Below the pieces are notes generated by a model. The model was given only the letters and a program-made list of their open reading frames with translations. It made no database searches and was not told the DNA's origin. Below are positions 15,316-23,903 of a DNA stretch of 64,000 bases, piece by piece. The stretch lies in NCBI RefSeq assembly GCF_025465935.1, contig NZ_JANLNV010000082.1, positions 1 to 64,000 on the forward strand. The letters are read 5' to 3'. The DNA comes from Pseudomonas sp. 7P_10.2_Bac1 (GTDB lineage: Bacteria; Pseudomonadota; Gammaproteobacteria; Pseudomonadales; Pseudomonadaceae). The translations under genes were made by a program, and so were the position numbers. Each line of letters opens with the position of its first letter. Position 1 is the stretch's first letter.

Positions 15316-17667
15316 ATGATTCGCCGTTCATTGTCTGCAGCTTTTGCGTTGCTGATCTCGCCTGCGCTGTTGGCTGCGCCTGCCGGCCAGCAAACCCTGT
15401 TCAATTTCGTTCGCCCGGCCGATGTGGTGCAAGTGGCAACGGTGGATGCGAACTTGCCGCAGTACAACGCGGAGCAAACAGCAGAAGGCGAAGTATTGCG
15501 TCGTGTGACTTTCAACCCGGCAGCCGCGCCCAGCTTGCGCCTGACCCCGCAAACCGGTGTGTGGGACTGGTCGCAATCGGGAATGATGACACTGCGTATT
15601 CAAAACGCCATGAGTTGGGCGCTCACGCTCGACATCACGGTGCAGAGCAAGGATGGCAAGACCCTCACCAGTCGCGTTGATTTACCTGCGGGCCCCGCGC
15701 AAACCCTGTTGTTGCCGCTGGAGGCAAACTCTGCGCGCAGCCAGGGCATGCGCGCAGGTCCGCCGATGCCAATGAACATCGACGGGCAGCGTAGTTTGCT
15801 GGCCAGTAGCCAAGGCGCAATTGATCGCAGCCAAGTGGTCTCAGTGACGTTGTCGATCCCGCAACCCATTGCGGCACAAAGCATCCTGCTGGAGCGCTTT
15901 GGCGTGCAGGACGGCACGGGTGTGATCAAGACGGTGTATGGCTCAATCGTCGATGCTTACGGCCAGTCCACCCGGGCGAAATGGCCGGAACGTGTGTCCA
16001 GCGATGAACAACTCAAGGCTGCTGCAGCCAAGGAGCAACAACAGCTCAAGGGTTGGTTGGCGGCCCGCACAGGGCTGGATCAGTACGGCGGGTTACTCAA
16101 GGGGCCGGCGTTTGCGGCGTCCGGTTTTTTCCGTACAGAAAAACGCAATGGTCGCTGGTACCTGGTGACTCCCGAAGGCCACCCGTTTTATTCGTTGGGC
16201 CTGAACGCGGTCACTGCCAATGACAGCCAGACCTATGTCGGTGGGCGCGAGTGGATGTTCAGCGATCTGCCGAAGCCGGGCGAGCACCTGTCAGGCTATT
16301 ACGGCACCTCCAACAGCGCCAATGACAACGGCGCCTCTCAGGGCCGGGCTTTTGATTCTGGCCGTTGGTACAACTTCTACACAGCCAACCTGCAGCGGAT
16401 CTACGGGGAGTCGTGCGTCGTTGGCAAAACCGAGCCTGGTTCCGATCCGGCTATTCCTTGTGCACCTGAAGCCTTTGATGCCAAACGCTGGCAGGCCCAC
16501 ACGCTGGATCGCCTACAGGCCTGGGGGTTTAATACTATCGGTAACTGGAGCGATCCGGCGCTGGTGATGAACGACCGCGTGCCTTACACCCTGCCATTAT
16601 CGATTGTCGGGGACTACAACAGCATCAGTACCGGAAGCGACTGGTGGGGCGGCATGCCTGATCCATTTGACCCGCGTTTTGCCATGGCCACTGAGCGTGC
16701 CGTGGCCATTGCGGCCCGCGACCATCGCGATGACCCGTGGCTGATCGGCTATTTCGCTGATAACGAACTGGCGTGGGCCGGTGGCGGGGATGACCCTCAA
16801 TCACGTTACGCATTGGCCCTTGGGACGTTGCGCATGTCAACGGATGCGCCTGCCAAACGGGCGTTTCTCAAGCAGTTGCGTGACAAATACCGCAACCAGC
16901 AAGGTCTGTCCAAAGCCTGGGGCGTTGATATTCCGGCCTGGGAGTTGATGGAAGATCCGGGCTTCAATGGGCCGCTGCCCAATGCGCAACACCCTGAAAT
17001 CGAAGCGGACTACACCTACTTCCAGAAAGTTTTCGCAGACACCTATTTCAAGACTATTTCCGACTCGCTGAAGTGGCACGCGCCGAATCACCTGCTGCTG
17101 GGTGGGCGCTTCGCGGTGAGCACGCCGGAGGCCGTGGCTTCGTGCGCGCAGTACTGCGATGTGCTGAGTTTCAATTTCTACACCCTGCAACCCCAGGACG
17201 GTTATGACTTCGCCAAGCTGCGTGAACTGAACAAGCCGGTGATGATTACCGAATTCAACTTTGGCTCTCGCGACCGTGGCCCGTTCTGGGGTGGCGTGAC
17301 CGAAGTGGCCAGTGAAGAGGCGCGCGGCCCGGCTTATGCCAAATTCATAAAACAGGCCGTGGCCGAACCGTCGATTGTCGGCGTGCATTGGTTCCAGTAC
17401 CTCGACCAACCCGTGACCGGTCGTCTGCTTGATGGTGAAAACGGCCACTTTGGCATGATCGGCATCACCGACCTGCCGTTTACCGGCTTTGTCGACAGCG
17501 TACGCAAGACAAACTTGCAGGCGCTTGACCAACTGGGGCAAGAGGCGGTCAAGGCTCAAGTAGAGGCTGACAAGTCAATCAAGGCGCCACTGCACACGCC
17601 CCAGGACGGGAAGGGCGCAAGCTCTGGCACGGGCCATGCGGGCGGGCACTCGGGTAAAGGGCATTAA
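15316..17667 (+). CDS. Exported agarase-like glycoside hydrolase
   Basis: The 783-residue protein has a Sec signal (residues 1-21), an N-terminal beta-sandwich region (about 25-240) and a TIM-barrel catalytic domain (about 265-735). Glu484 in ADNELAW fits the acid/base on strand 4 of clan GH-A enzymes, and Glu646 in MITEFNFG fits the nucleophile on strand 7. The closest family by these motifs is the beta-agarase/beta-galactosidase group. Pseudomonads of this kind are not known as agar degraders, so the natural substrate is probably another polysaccharide. The last 30 residues are a Gly/His/Ser-rich tail (GTGHAGGHSGKGH), a possible metal-binding end. Confidence 0.82.
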   Translation: MIRRSLSAAFALLISPALLAAPAGQQTLFNFVRPADVVQVATVDANLPQYNAEQTAEGEVLRRVTFNPAAAPSLRLTPQTGVWDWSQSGMMTLRIQNAMSWALTLDITVQSKDGKTLTSRVDLPAGPAQTLLLPLEANSARSQGMRAGPPMPMNIDGQRSLLASSQGAIDRSQVVSVTLSIPQPIAAQSILLERFGVQDGTGVIKTVYGSIVDAYGQSTRAKWPERVSSDEQLKAAAAKEQQQLKGWLAARTGLDQYGGLLKGPAFAASGFFRTEKRNGRWYLVTPEGHPFYSLGLNAVTANDSQTYVGGREWMFSDLPKPGEHLSGYYGTSNSANDNGASQGRAFDSGRWYNFYTANLQRIYGESCVVGKTEPGSDPAIPCAPEAFDAKRWQAHTLDRLQAWGFNTIGNWSDPALVMNDRVPYTLPLSIVGDYNSISTGSDWWGGMPDPFDPRFAMATERAVAIAARDHRDDPWLIGYFADNELAWAGGGDDPQSRYALALGTLRMSTDAPAKRAFLKQLRDKYRNQQGLSKAWGVDIPAWELMEDPGFNGPLPNAQHPEIEADYTYFQKVFADTYFKTISDSLKWHAPNHLLLGGRFAVSTPEAVASCAQYCDVLSFNFYTLQPQDGYDFAKLRELNKPVMITEFNFGSRDRGPFWGGVTEVASEEARGPAYAKFIKQAVAEPSIVGVHWFQYLDQPVTGRLLDGENGHFGMIGITDLPFTGFVDSVRKTNLQALDQLGQEAVKAQVEADKSIKAPLHTPQDGKGASSGTGHAGGHSGKGH

Positions 17668-17924
17668 GCGGACTCCTTGGAGGGCTGAGCGCTCACTGTT
17701 GCAGCGCTGCGATTAATTTAAAGCTCGCGAATCAACTCGCTCCTGCAGAGGTAGGGGCGAGTCAAGCGTTTAACACTGAATAGGCGTGGGGCTTGCCAAG
17801 GCCTTTTCACAAAAAATCCATCTACGGGTTGATACCTTCCGCAGCACCATGAAAATGCCCATAAATTGTGCGTTCTGAGCGCTTTGCGCTGTTCCAAATT
17901 TTGACGGGTGCTGGAACAATGCAC

Positions 17925-17941
17925 GCATTGCAAAGCAATGC
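17925..17941 (+). promoter_or_regulatory. Small palindrome in the esterase leader
   Basis: GCATTGC and GCAATGC flank AAA, giving a perfect 7-bp dyad that ends 18 bases before the chosen GTG start and just ahead of AGGAGG. It could be an operator or an mRNA hairpin near the ribosome-binding site. Confidence 0.4.
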
Positions 17942-17959
17942 TTGATCCAGGAGGTTGAG

Positions 17960-19105
17960 GTGCATATTCAGGGTTTTCATGACCTTAAGTTCGAAGCCGT
18001 ACGCGAGGCGTTTGCTGATCTGTTTAATGATCCGCAAGAGCGCGGTGCAGCACTGTGCATCCAAATAGCTGGCGAAACAGTGCTCGATCTGTGGGCTGGC
18101 ACAGCCGACAAGGACGGCGAGCAGGCGTGGCATACAGACACCATCGTTAACCTGTTTTCGTGTACCAAGACTTTTACTGCAGTGACGGCATTGCAACTCG
18201 TCGAAGAGGGCAAGCTCGCTCTGGATACACCTGTTGCGCAGTATTGGCCTGAGTTTGCAGCCGCTGGTAAAGAGTCCATCACGCTTCGACAGCTCTTGAG
18301 CCATCGCGCGGGGTTACCGGCGTTGCGTGAGTCAATGCCGGCGGATGCGCTGTACGAATGGCAAACCATGGTCGATGCGCTGGCCGCAGAGGCGCCGTGG
18401 TGGACACCGGGTGAAGGTCACGGTTATGCCGCAATTACTTATGGCTGGTTGCTGGGCGAGTTGATTCGTCGCGCAGACGGTCGCAGTGCGGGTCACTCGA
18501 TTGTGGCGCGCACGGCCAAGCCACTGGGGCTGGACTTTCATGTCGGGTTGGCTGATGAAGAGTTTTATCGAGTCGCTCACATTGCCCGCAGCAAGGGCAA
18601 CATGGGAGATGCCGCGGCTCAGCGGCTTTTGAAAGCGATGATGACTGAGCCGTTGTCCATGACAACGCGGGCATTTGCAAATCCACCGTCTATTATGACC
18701 AGCACCAATAAACCGGAGTGGCGTCGTATGGAACAGCCGGCAGCGAATGGTCATGGTAATGCGCGGAGTTTGGCTGGTTTTTATAGCGGCTTGCTCGACG
18801 GTAGTTTGCTGGAAGCAGAAATGCTTGAGCAACTGACCCGCGAACACAGTCTGGGGGAAGATAAAACCCTGCTCACGCGGACTCGTCTGGGACTGGGCTG
18901 CATGCTCGATCAGCCAGATACGCCGAATGCGACTTTCGGTCTTGGGCCCAAGGCTTTTGGTCATCCGGGAGCGGGCGGCTCCATAGGTTTTGCAGATCCT
19001 GAACGTGAGGTTGCATTCGGCTTTGTGACTAATACACTAGGCCCTTATGTATTGATGGATCCCCGCGCGCAGAAGTTGGTGAAAGTATTGGCCAAGTGTT
19101 TATAA
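17960..19105 (+). CDS. Serine hydrolase of the beta-lactamase/EstB esterase family
   Basis: The 381-residue protein belongs to the class C beta-lactamase-like esterases (family VIII type). The nucleophile Ser67 and Lys70 are in the S-x-x-K motif SCTK, and a Tyr in GYAAITYGWL fits the third catalytic residue. The GTG start is supported by AGGAGG five bases upstream; an earlier in-frame TTG has no such site. There is no signal peptide, so it is probably cytoplasmic. In P. aeruginosa an esterase gene sits at the same place between dinG and the OmpA lipoprotein. The natural ester is unknown. Confidence 0.9.
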   Translation: MHIQGFHDLKFEAVREAFADLFNDPQERGAALCIQIAGETVLDLWAGTADKDGEQAWHTDTIVNLFSCTKTFTAVTALQLVEEGKLALDTPVAQYWPEFAAAGKESITLRQLLSHRAGLPALRESMPADALYEWQTMVDALAAEAPWWTPGEGHGYAAITYGWLLGELIRRADGRSAGHSIVARTAKPLGLDFHVGLADEEFYRVAHIARSKGNMGDAAAQRLLKAMMTEPLSMTTRAFANPPSIMTSTNKPEWRRMEQPAANGHGNARSLAGFYSGLLDGSLLEAEMLEQLTREHSLGEDKTLLTRTRLGLGCMLDQPDTPNATFGLGPKAFGHPGAGGSIGFADPEREVAFGFVTNTLGPYVLMDPRAQKLVKVLAKCL

Positions 19106-19215
19106 CCGGGTATTTATAAACCGTAGGTCGGAACGCGATAGCTTTTATGTGTTCAATACGTTTTTTTATATAGGCGTAGTGCCTTTTTATTTTTAATTCA
19201 TTGTGTGGATATTCA

Positions 19216-20367
19216 ATGTCATCTAATAAGACCCTCGCCCTGGCTCTTTGCCTGGCTATTACCGGTTGCGCTCAAACTCCACAGAATGACGCCGAAGGCG
19301 GCCACAAATGGTGGCAGTTCGGGTCGTCTGATCAGGCTTCGACCACTTCAGACAAGACGGCCAGTGCTTCGGCCAAGCCAACAGACACCCCAACGGCAAC
19401 GGCTCCTGCAGCGCCAGCCGCGAAAACGGCCGCAGCGGCCCCGGCACCCACCCCTGCACCGACTCCGGTGGCTGCAGCTTCCAGCAATAAAGACAGCGGC
19501 TCCAGTTGGTGGCCTTTTAGCTCTGACTCGTCCAAAAAAGACGCTCCGTCCGATAAGGCACCAGTGGTTGCCAAAGTTGATGCCGCACCTGCTGCAAGCA
19601 CTTCAAAAAACTGGTGGTGGCCATTTGGTGGTGATTCCAAGGCTGCCCAACCTGCTCCGGTGGGTGTGATCCCGATGCCGGATCCGAAAGTGACTCAAGC
19701 CTGGCTGGACGAGTACGAGCCGCGCTTGCGCGTTGCAATCAAAGACTCCAACCTGCAACTGGAACGTCGCGAGAACCTGATCGTGATTGTTGCTTCGGCA
19801 GATACGGCGTTCAAACCGACACGTCCAGACTTGTTGATGCCGTCGATGCTCGGCCCGTTCACCCGCGTCGCTAAAGTGGTTGAAGGCGATCCTAAAACGG
19901 CCGTGCTGGTACTGGGCCATGCGGATTCGTCCGGCACCATGGCGGCCAACACCCGCCTGAGCCTGGACCGTGCCAAATCGGTTGCCGCGATCTTTCGCAT
20001 GAGCGGTCTGCAAGGTAACCGCCTGACCCTGCGTGGTATGGGGTCGGTGATGCCACGTGCAGCCAACGACAGTAACGAAGGCCGCGCTCTCAACCGCCGC
20101 GTTGAAATCATGATGACCCCGCAAGCGACCATGCTGGCGCTGGTCAGCAAATACAGCCAGCCGGTACTGACTCCAGAAGAGCTGGTCGCCGCACAACCGG
20201 CTGTTGCGCCTTCGACGTTGGCCAAGACCGATGCAGTGTCGACCAAAAAAGCGACACGCAGCAAGAAGGCTGCCCCGGCTAAAAAAGCTGCCCCGGCCAA
20301 AAAACCGGCAGCGGCTCAAACCGCCGCTGACAAGAAAGTGGCTGCCAACGATCAGAGCAAAAACTGA
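19216..20367 (+). CDS. OmpA-family lipoprotein with Trp motifs and a Lys/Ala tail
   Basis: The 383-residue protein has a lipobox (ITGC, Cys18). Residues 31-140 carry three Trp/Phe motifs (KWWQFGSSD, SWWPFSSD, NWWWPFGGD) separated by Ala/Pro/Thr-rich linkers. An OmpA C-terminal peptidoglycan-binding domain covers about residues 185-303, with GHADSSG and the NEGRALNRRVEI end motif. The last 45 residues are Lys/Ala/Pro repeats (KKAAPAKKAAPAKKP) like histone H1-type tails. It is probably an outer-membrane lipoprotein tethered to the cell wall. It sits just ahead of pdxH, as PA1048 does in P. aeruginosa. Confidence 0.88.
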   Translation: MSSNKTLALALCLAITGCAQTPQNDAEGGHKWWQFGSSDQASTTSDKTASASAKPTDTPTATAPAAPAAKTAAAAPAPTPAPTPVAAASSNKDSGSSWWPFSSDSSKKDAPSDKAPVVAKVDAAPAASTSKNWWWPFGGDSKAAQPAPVGVIPMPDPKVTQAWLDEYEPRLRVAIKDSNLQLERRENLIVIVASADTAFKPTRPDLLMPSMLGPFTRVAKVVEGDPKTAVLVLGHADSSGTMAANTRLSLDRAKSVAAIFRMSGLQGNRLTLRGMGSVMPRAANDSNEGRALNRRVEIMMTPQATMLALVSKYSQPVLTPEELVAAQPAVAPSTLAKTDAVSTKKATRSKKAAPAKKAAPAKKPAAAQTAADKKVAANDQSKN

Positions 20368-20391
20368 TTGGTTTAGGGAAGGACTGCCTCC

Positions 20392-21039
20392 ATGACTCAA
20401 GCGCTGGCCGATATGCGCCGCGATTACACCCGTGATGGACTGGCCGAGGCACAAGCCCCGGCCGAACCTTTCGCGCTGTTTCATCAGTGGTTCAATGACG
20501 CGGTCAAGACCGAGCAACCACCGGTGGAGGCCAATGCCATGACCCTGGCCACAGTGGATGCCGAGGGTCGCCCGCATTGCCGGGTACTCTTGCTCAAAGG
20601 GCTGGACGAGCAGGGGTTTACCTTCTTCACCAACTACACCAGTGCCAAGGGTGAGCAGTTGGCTGCGCGTCCCTTTGCCGCCATGACGTTTTTCTGGCCG
20701 ACTCTGGAGCGTCAAGTGCGCATCGAAGGCCAAGTGGTCAAGGTGACTGCGCAGGAGTCGGACGCTTACTATCAAGTTCGCCCCCTGGGCAGCCGAATTG
20801 GCGCCTGGGCCTCGCCGCAAAGCCAGGTAATTGCTGATCGTGAGGAACTGGCTGCGCTGCTGGCAGCCACCCAGGCGCGTTTCAGCGATACACAGCCGCA
20901 CTGCCCGGAACACTGGGGCGGTTACCGCTTGTTGCCACAGCGTATTGAGTTTTGGCAGGGCCGACCGAGCCGCTTGCACGATCGGCTCAACTATCGCCGA
21001 GAGGGCGATGAATGGGTTCGTGAGCGTCTGGCACCCTGA
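20392..21039 (+). CDS. pdxH: Pyridoxamine 5'-phosphate oxidase
   Basis: The 215-residue flavoprotein oxidises pyridoxamine or pyridoxine 5'-phosphate to pyridoxal 5'-phosphate with FMN. Family motifs include NAMTLATVDAEGRPHCRVLLLKG, the FFTNYTSAKGEQL FMN-binding segment, and the C-terminal signature EFWQGRPSRLHDR. The length is normal for the family. The gene starts 24 bases after the OmpA lipoprotein gene and may be co-transcribed with it. Confidence 0.97.
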   Translation: MTQALADMRRDYTRDGLAEAQAPAEPFALFHQWFNDAVKTEQPPVEANAMTLATVDAEGRPHCRVLLLKGLDEQGFTFFTNYTSAKGEQLAARPFAAMTFFWPTLERQVRIEGQVVKVTAQESDAYYQVRPLGSRIGAWASPQSQVIADREELAALLAATQARFSDTQPHCPEHWGGYRLLPQRIEFWQGRPSRLHDRLNYRREGDEWVRERLAP

Positions 21040-21233
21040 AAAACGCAATAAACACGCAAGGCGTGCAAGGCAAAACCACTTTTTCGCGCTACCCTTGTCA
21101 TCAGTTTGCAAGCGTTTGTTACACACGTTGTGTCTGTACAAGCGCTGAATAAAGACCACATTATCTGCGCTGCGCGGTGACAGGCACCCGGCGGCAGAGT
21201 TTAATAAATCCCTGATCTTTTGGAGTTGACCCT

Positions 21234-21698
21234 ATGCGTAAGACCGTACTGTTAGTTGCGGCTTTTTCAACCATGACAGTTCTGTTGAGCGGCTGCGCCT
21301 CGAACCTGACCGGTGACACCTACTCGCGTGATGAAGCGCGTCGTGTACAAACCGTACGTACTGGCACTATCGTTGCCTTGCGCCCTGTACAAATTGAAGG
21401 TACCAAGACCCCGATCGGCGCAGCCACTGGTGCTGTGATCGGCGGCGTTGGCGGCAGCGCCATCGGCGGCGGCCGTGGCAGCATCGTCACTGCAGTGATT
21501 GGTGCGGTAGCGGGTGGTTTGCTGGGTTCGGCGGCCGAATCGGGCCTGACCAAGACCCAAGGTGTGGAAATCACCGTACGTGAAGACGACGGCAGCACCC
21601 GCGCCTATGTTCAGCAAGTTGAGCCAAACCAGGTATTCCGTACCGGTGAGCGCGTTCGTATCATGACCGTTGACGGCACCAGCCGTGTGACCCAATAA
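21234..21698 (+). CDS. Glycine-zipper outer membrane lipoprotein, SlyB/PcpX-like
   Basis: The 154-residue lipoprotein has lipobox LSGC (Cys21). A glycine-zipper 2TM segment covers about residues 62-104 (GAATGAVIGGVGGSAIGGG then GAVAGGLLGSAAE), and a C-terminal beta region contains ITVREDDGSTRAYVQQ. SlyB-like proteins sit in the outer membrane and help keep envelope integrity under stress. TTTTGGAGTTGACCC precedes the ATG and supplies GGAG. A strong terminator follows. Confidence 0.9.
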   Translation: MRKTVLLVAAFSTMTVLLSGCASNLTGDTYSRDEARRVQTVRTGTIVALRPVQIEGTKTPIGAATGAVIGGVGGSAIGGGRGSIVTAVIGAVAGGLLGSAAESGLTKTQGVEITVREDDGSTRAYVQQVEPNQVFRTGERVRIMTVDGTSRVTQ

Positions 21699-21719
21699 GT
21701 CTTAAGTCAGCGCTCAAAC

Positions 21720-21756
21720 AAAACCCCGGCCAGTATGAACTGGCCGGGGTTTTTTT
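21720..21756 (+). terminator. Rho-independent terminator of the SlyB-like gene
   Basis: An 11-bp stem (ACCCCGGCCAG paired with CTGGCCGGGGT) around a short loop is followed by seven T residues. It lies 22 bases after the stop and before the 3' end of the convergent PAP2 gene, for which the A-rich other side may also work. Confidence 0.9.
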
Positions 21757-21783
21757 ATGTGGCAGTGGCGTCGGCAAGGCCGC

Positions 21784-22383
21784 TTAAGACGAGCGCCTGA
21801 AGGCCTGCTCGGCACCGGACAGCGATATGGCAATGTGGTCCAGGAGCTTTTCTGCCGAGTATTTCGGGCTCAAACTGCATACCAGCACCACAACCAAGCC
21901 CATGGCCAGCGCCGGGCGAGGGATTTTGCCGATGGGGTGATGGCTCAGCAGCATCAGGAACACGCCCGCCGAGATTGTCCCTACCAGCGCGCCCGCAATC
22001 GCTTCAGCCAATGGGTGGATGGTATGGCCGATGTAGTTGATGCTGAACCACCAGGTCAGCACGACCCCAATCCCGAATGCAGGCCAGCGCAGGCGTGGAT
22101 GAATCTGTTGGCACAACAGGCTCAACATCACGGTGAAGACCAGGCAGGAGTTGGTTGCATGGCCGCTGAACACCGCTATGTCGAGTCCGTGGAATCCGAT
22201 TCCCCAACCTTTGAACAGGATTTTGGTCACGCCTACGATGAAGTAGGCGCACAGCAATACGCCCAACCACAAGCAGGCAATTTTTTTTGAGGCAGCAGCC
22301 CATAGCCACGCTGCGATTACCAGCGCGGCAGGGAACATCACACTGATCCCAGCGAATTGTACGAACTGAAGTTTTGCGTCCAC
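21784..22383 (-). CDS. PAP2-family membrane phosphatase
   Basis: The 199-residue membrane protein carries lipid phosphatase-type motifs. FSGHATNSCLVF is the central motif around the catalytic His, and NYIGHTIHPLAEAIAGALVG is the final motif. Five to six membrane spans are visible. The GTG start with GAGG five bases upstream was preferred over an earlier TTG that lies inside the nhaA terminator region. Likely substrates are undecaprenyl pyrophosphate or phosphatidate; the sequence does not decide. Confidence 0.8.
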   Translation of the reverse strand: MDAKLQFVQFAGISVMFPAALVIAAWLWAAASKKIACLWLGVLLCAYFIVGVTKILFKGWGIGFHGLDIAVFSGHATNSCLVFTVMLSLLCQQIHPRLRWPAFGIGVVLTWWFSINYIGHTIHPLAEAIAGALVGTISAGVFLMLLSHHPIGKIPRPALAMGLVVVLVCSLSPKYSAEKLLDHIAISLSGAEQAFRRSS

Positions 22384-22411
22384 ATTTCCCTCGTAGGGCG
22401 ACAAATTGCGC

Positions 22412-22440
22412 AGGGCAACACCGATTGCTGGTGTTGCCCT
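22412..22440 (-). terminator. Hairpin downstream of nhaA
   Basis: The arms AGGGCAACACC and GGTGTTGCCCT form a perfect 11-bp stem with a 7-base loop, 26 bases beyond the nhaA stop. No T-run follows, so termination may be inefficient. Confidence 0.55.
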
Positions 22441-22465
22441 TATCAGGGTTACTGATGAAGTTGAG

Positions 22466-23647
22466 TTATGCGACTGCCTGTTTGCGGCTGAAAAGGGCTG
22501 TCACGGCATAGCCAATCAATGCGGCAAGGATCGAGCCGGTCAAGATACCCATGCGGTCCATGCCGACGTAATCGCTGCTGCCGGGCACAAAAGCTAGCGA
22601 ACCGACGAACAGACTCATGGTAAAGCCGATGCCGCAGAGAATCGCCACCCCGAACACCTGGCCCCAGTTGGCGCCTGTGGGCAGTGCTGCGAGGCCCGCT
22701 TTGATGGCGATCCAGGTCAGGCCAAACACACCCACGGTTTTACCGATCAACAAGCCAGCGGCAATTCCCATCGGTACGTGGTGGGTGAAACTGTGCAGGT
22801 TGACACCTGTGAGCGAAACGCCAGCGTTGGCGAAGGCGAACAGCGGCAGAATCCCGTAGGCGACCCACGGATGAAGGGCATGCTCGATGGTTAGTAACGG
22901 CGACGTTTCGGCGTTTTTGGTACGCAGCGGGATGCAGAACGCCAGGGTCACGCCAGCCAGCGTGGCATGTACACCGCTCTTGAGCACGCAGACCCAGAGG
23001 ATCAGACCGATGATCATGTAGGGTGCGATCTTGATCACGCCCATGCGGTTCATCACGATCAAGGCGATCAGGCAGGCCGCAGCCAGCAGTAAGGAAACGC
23101 CTGACAGTTCACTGGAGTAAAACACCGCAATTACGATGATCGCCCCCAGATCGTCAATGATCGCCAGTGTCATCAGAAAGAGCTTGAGTGATACCGGTAC
23201 CCGCTTGCCCAACAAGGCCAGTACGCCCAGGGCAAAGGCAATGTCGGTGGCCATGGGAATCGCCCAGCCGTCCAGCGCGTCCGGATAGTCTTTGTTGAGG
23301 AACCAGTAAATGAGTGCCGGTACGACCATCCCGCCAATGGCGGCGGCGCCTGGCAACACGACCTGTGAGGGTTTGGACAGGTGGCCTTCTAGCAGCTCGC
23401 GCTTGACCTCCAGGCCAATCAGGAGAAAGAACAGGGCCATCAGCCCGTCGTTGATCCACAGCAGCGAAGGTTTGGCAATTTGCAGGGCGCCGATCTGCAC
23501 GGCGACCGGCACATCAAGAAAGGCCGTGTAGTAGTGGGACAGCGGTGAGTTGTTGATGATCAACGCCAGAGCCGCAGCTGCAATCAACAGCAGCCCGCTG
23601 GCAGCTTCCATCTGAAAGAAACGAGTGAAAGTGCTACGCAGAGGCAA
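22466..23647 (-). CDS. nhaA: Na+/H+ antiporter NhaA
   Basis: The 393-residue inner-membrane antiporter exports Na+ or Li+ in exchange for protons and supports pH and salt tolerance. The N-terminus PLRSTFTRFFQMEAASGLLL and the ion-site segment VPMATDIAFALGVLALLG with the paired Asp region (LAIIDDLGAI) are intact. A TTG start is chosen because GGAGAG lies five bases upstream and the family begins here; an in-frame GTG 12 codons earlier lacks this support. It stands alone. Confidence 0.95.
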   Translation of the reverse strand: MPLRSTFTRFFQMEAASGLLLIAAAALALIINNSPLSHYYTAFLDVPVAVQIGALQIAKPSLLWINDGLMALFFLLIGLEVKRELLEGHLSKPSQVVLPGAAAIGGMVVPALIYWFLNKDYPDALDGWAIPMATDIAFALGVLALLGKRVPVSLKLFLMTLAIIDDLGAIIVIAVFYSSELSGVSLLLAAACLIALIVMNRMGVIKIAPYMIIGLILWVCVLKSGVHATLAGVTLAFCIPLRTKNAETSPLLTIEHALHPWVAYGILPLFAFANAGVSLTGVNLHSFTHHVPMGIAAGLLIGKTVGVFGLTWIAIKAGLAALPTGANWGQVFGVAILCGIGFTMSLFVGSLAFVPGSSDYVGMDRMGILTGSILAALIGYAVTALFSRKQAVA

Positions 23648-23827
23648 GGTGGCTCTCCAACGAATGGATATTAGGTGCGACACCCTAACCTGTGCGGATA
23701 GTTGTTAAAACAAAAACTATATTCTTTTTTGTTATAAGTGGCCGCTTGATCTCGCGCTGCACACGAGACTATCAGTCATGTATCAAAATGAGTCAGGAAA
23801 CAGCGATCGATGCTGTAGGAAAGGTCT

Positions 23828-23890
23828 TGCTGGAGCGAGGCTGGTGGTCGTTTAAACGGTCAAAAACCGTGACGCACGCTCGCTCCAGCA
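23828..23890. repeat. Inverted repeat with 12-base arms
   Basis: TGCTGGAGCGAG and CTCGCTCCAGCA are perfect inverse copies, with a 39-base spacer holding a smaller GACGGTTTTTGACC-like fold. It lies between nhaA and the 3' end of the FAD oxidoreductase gene. The GGAGCGAG word is shared with the repeat at 36411-36478. Confidence 0.65.
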
Positions 23891-23903
23891 GAGCAGGGAG
23901 GTG

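Noticed and set aside
19603..21159. A 518-codon minus-strand open frame across the OmpA and pdxH genes
   Set aside because: It is the shadow of two real plus-strand genes; the product has no domain and an Arg/Cys/His-rich composition.
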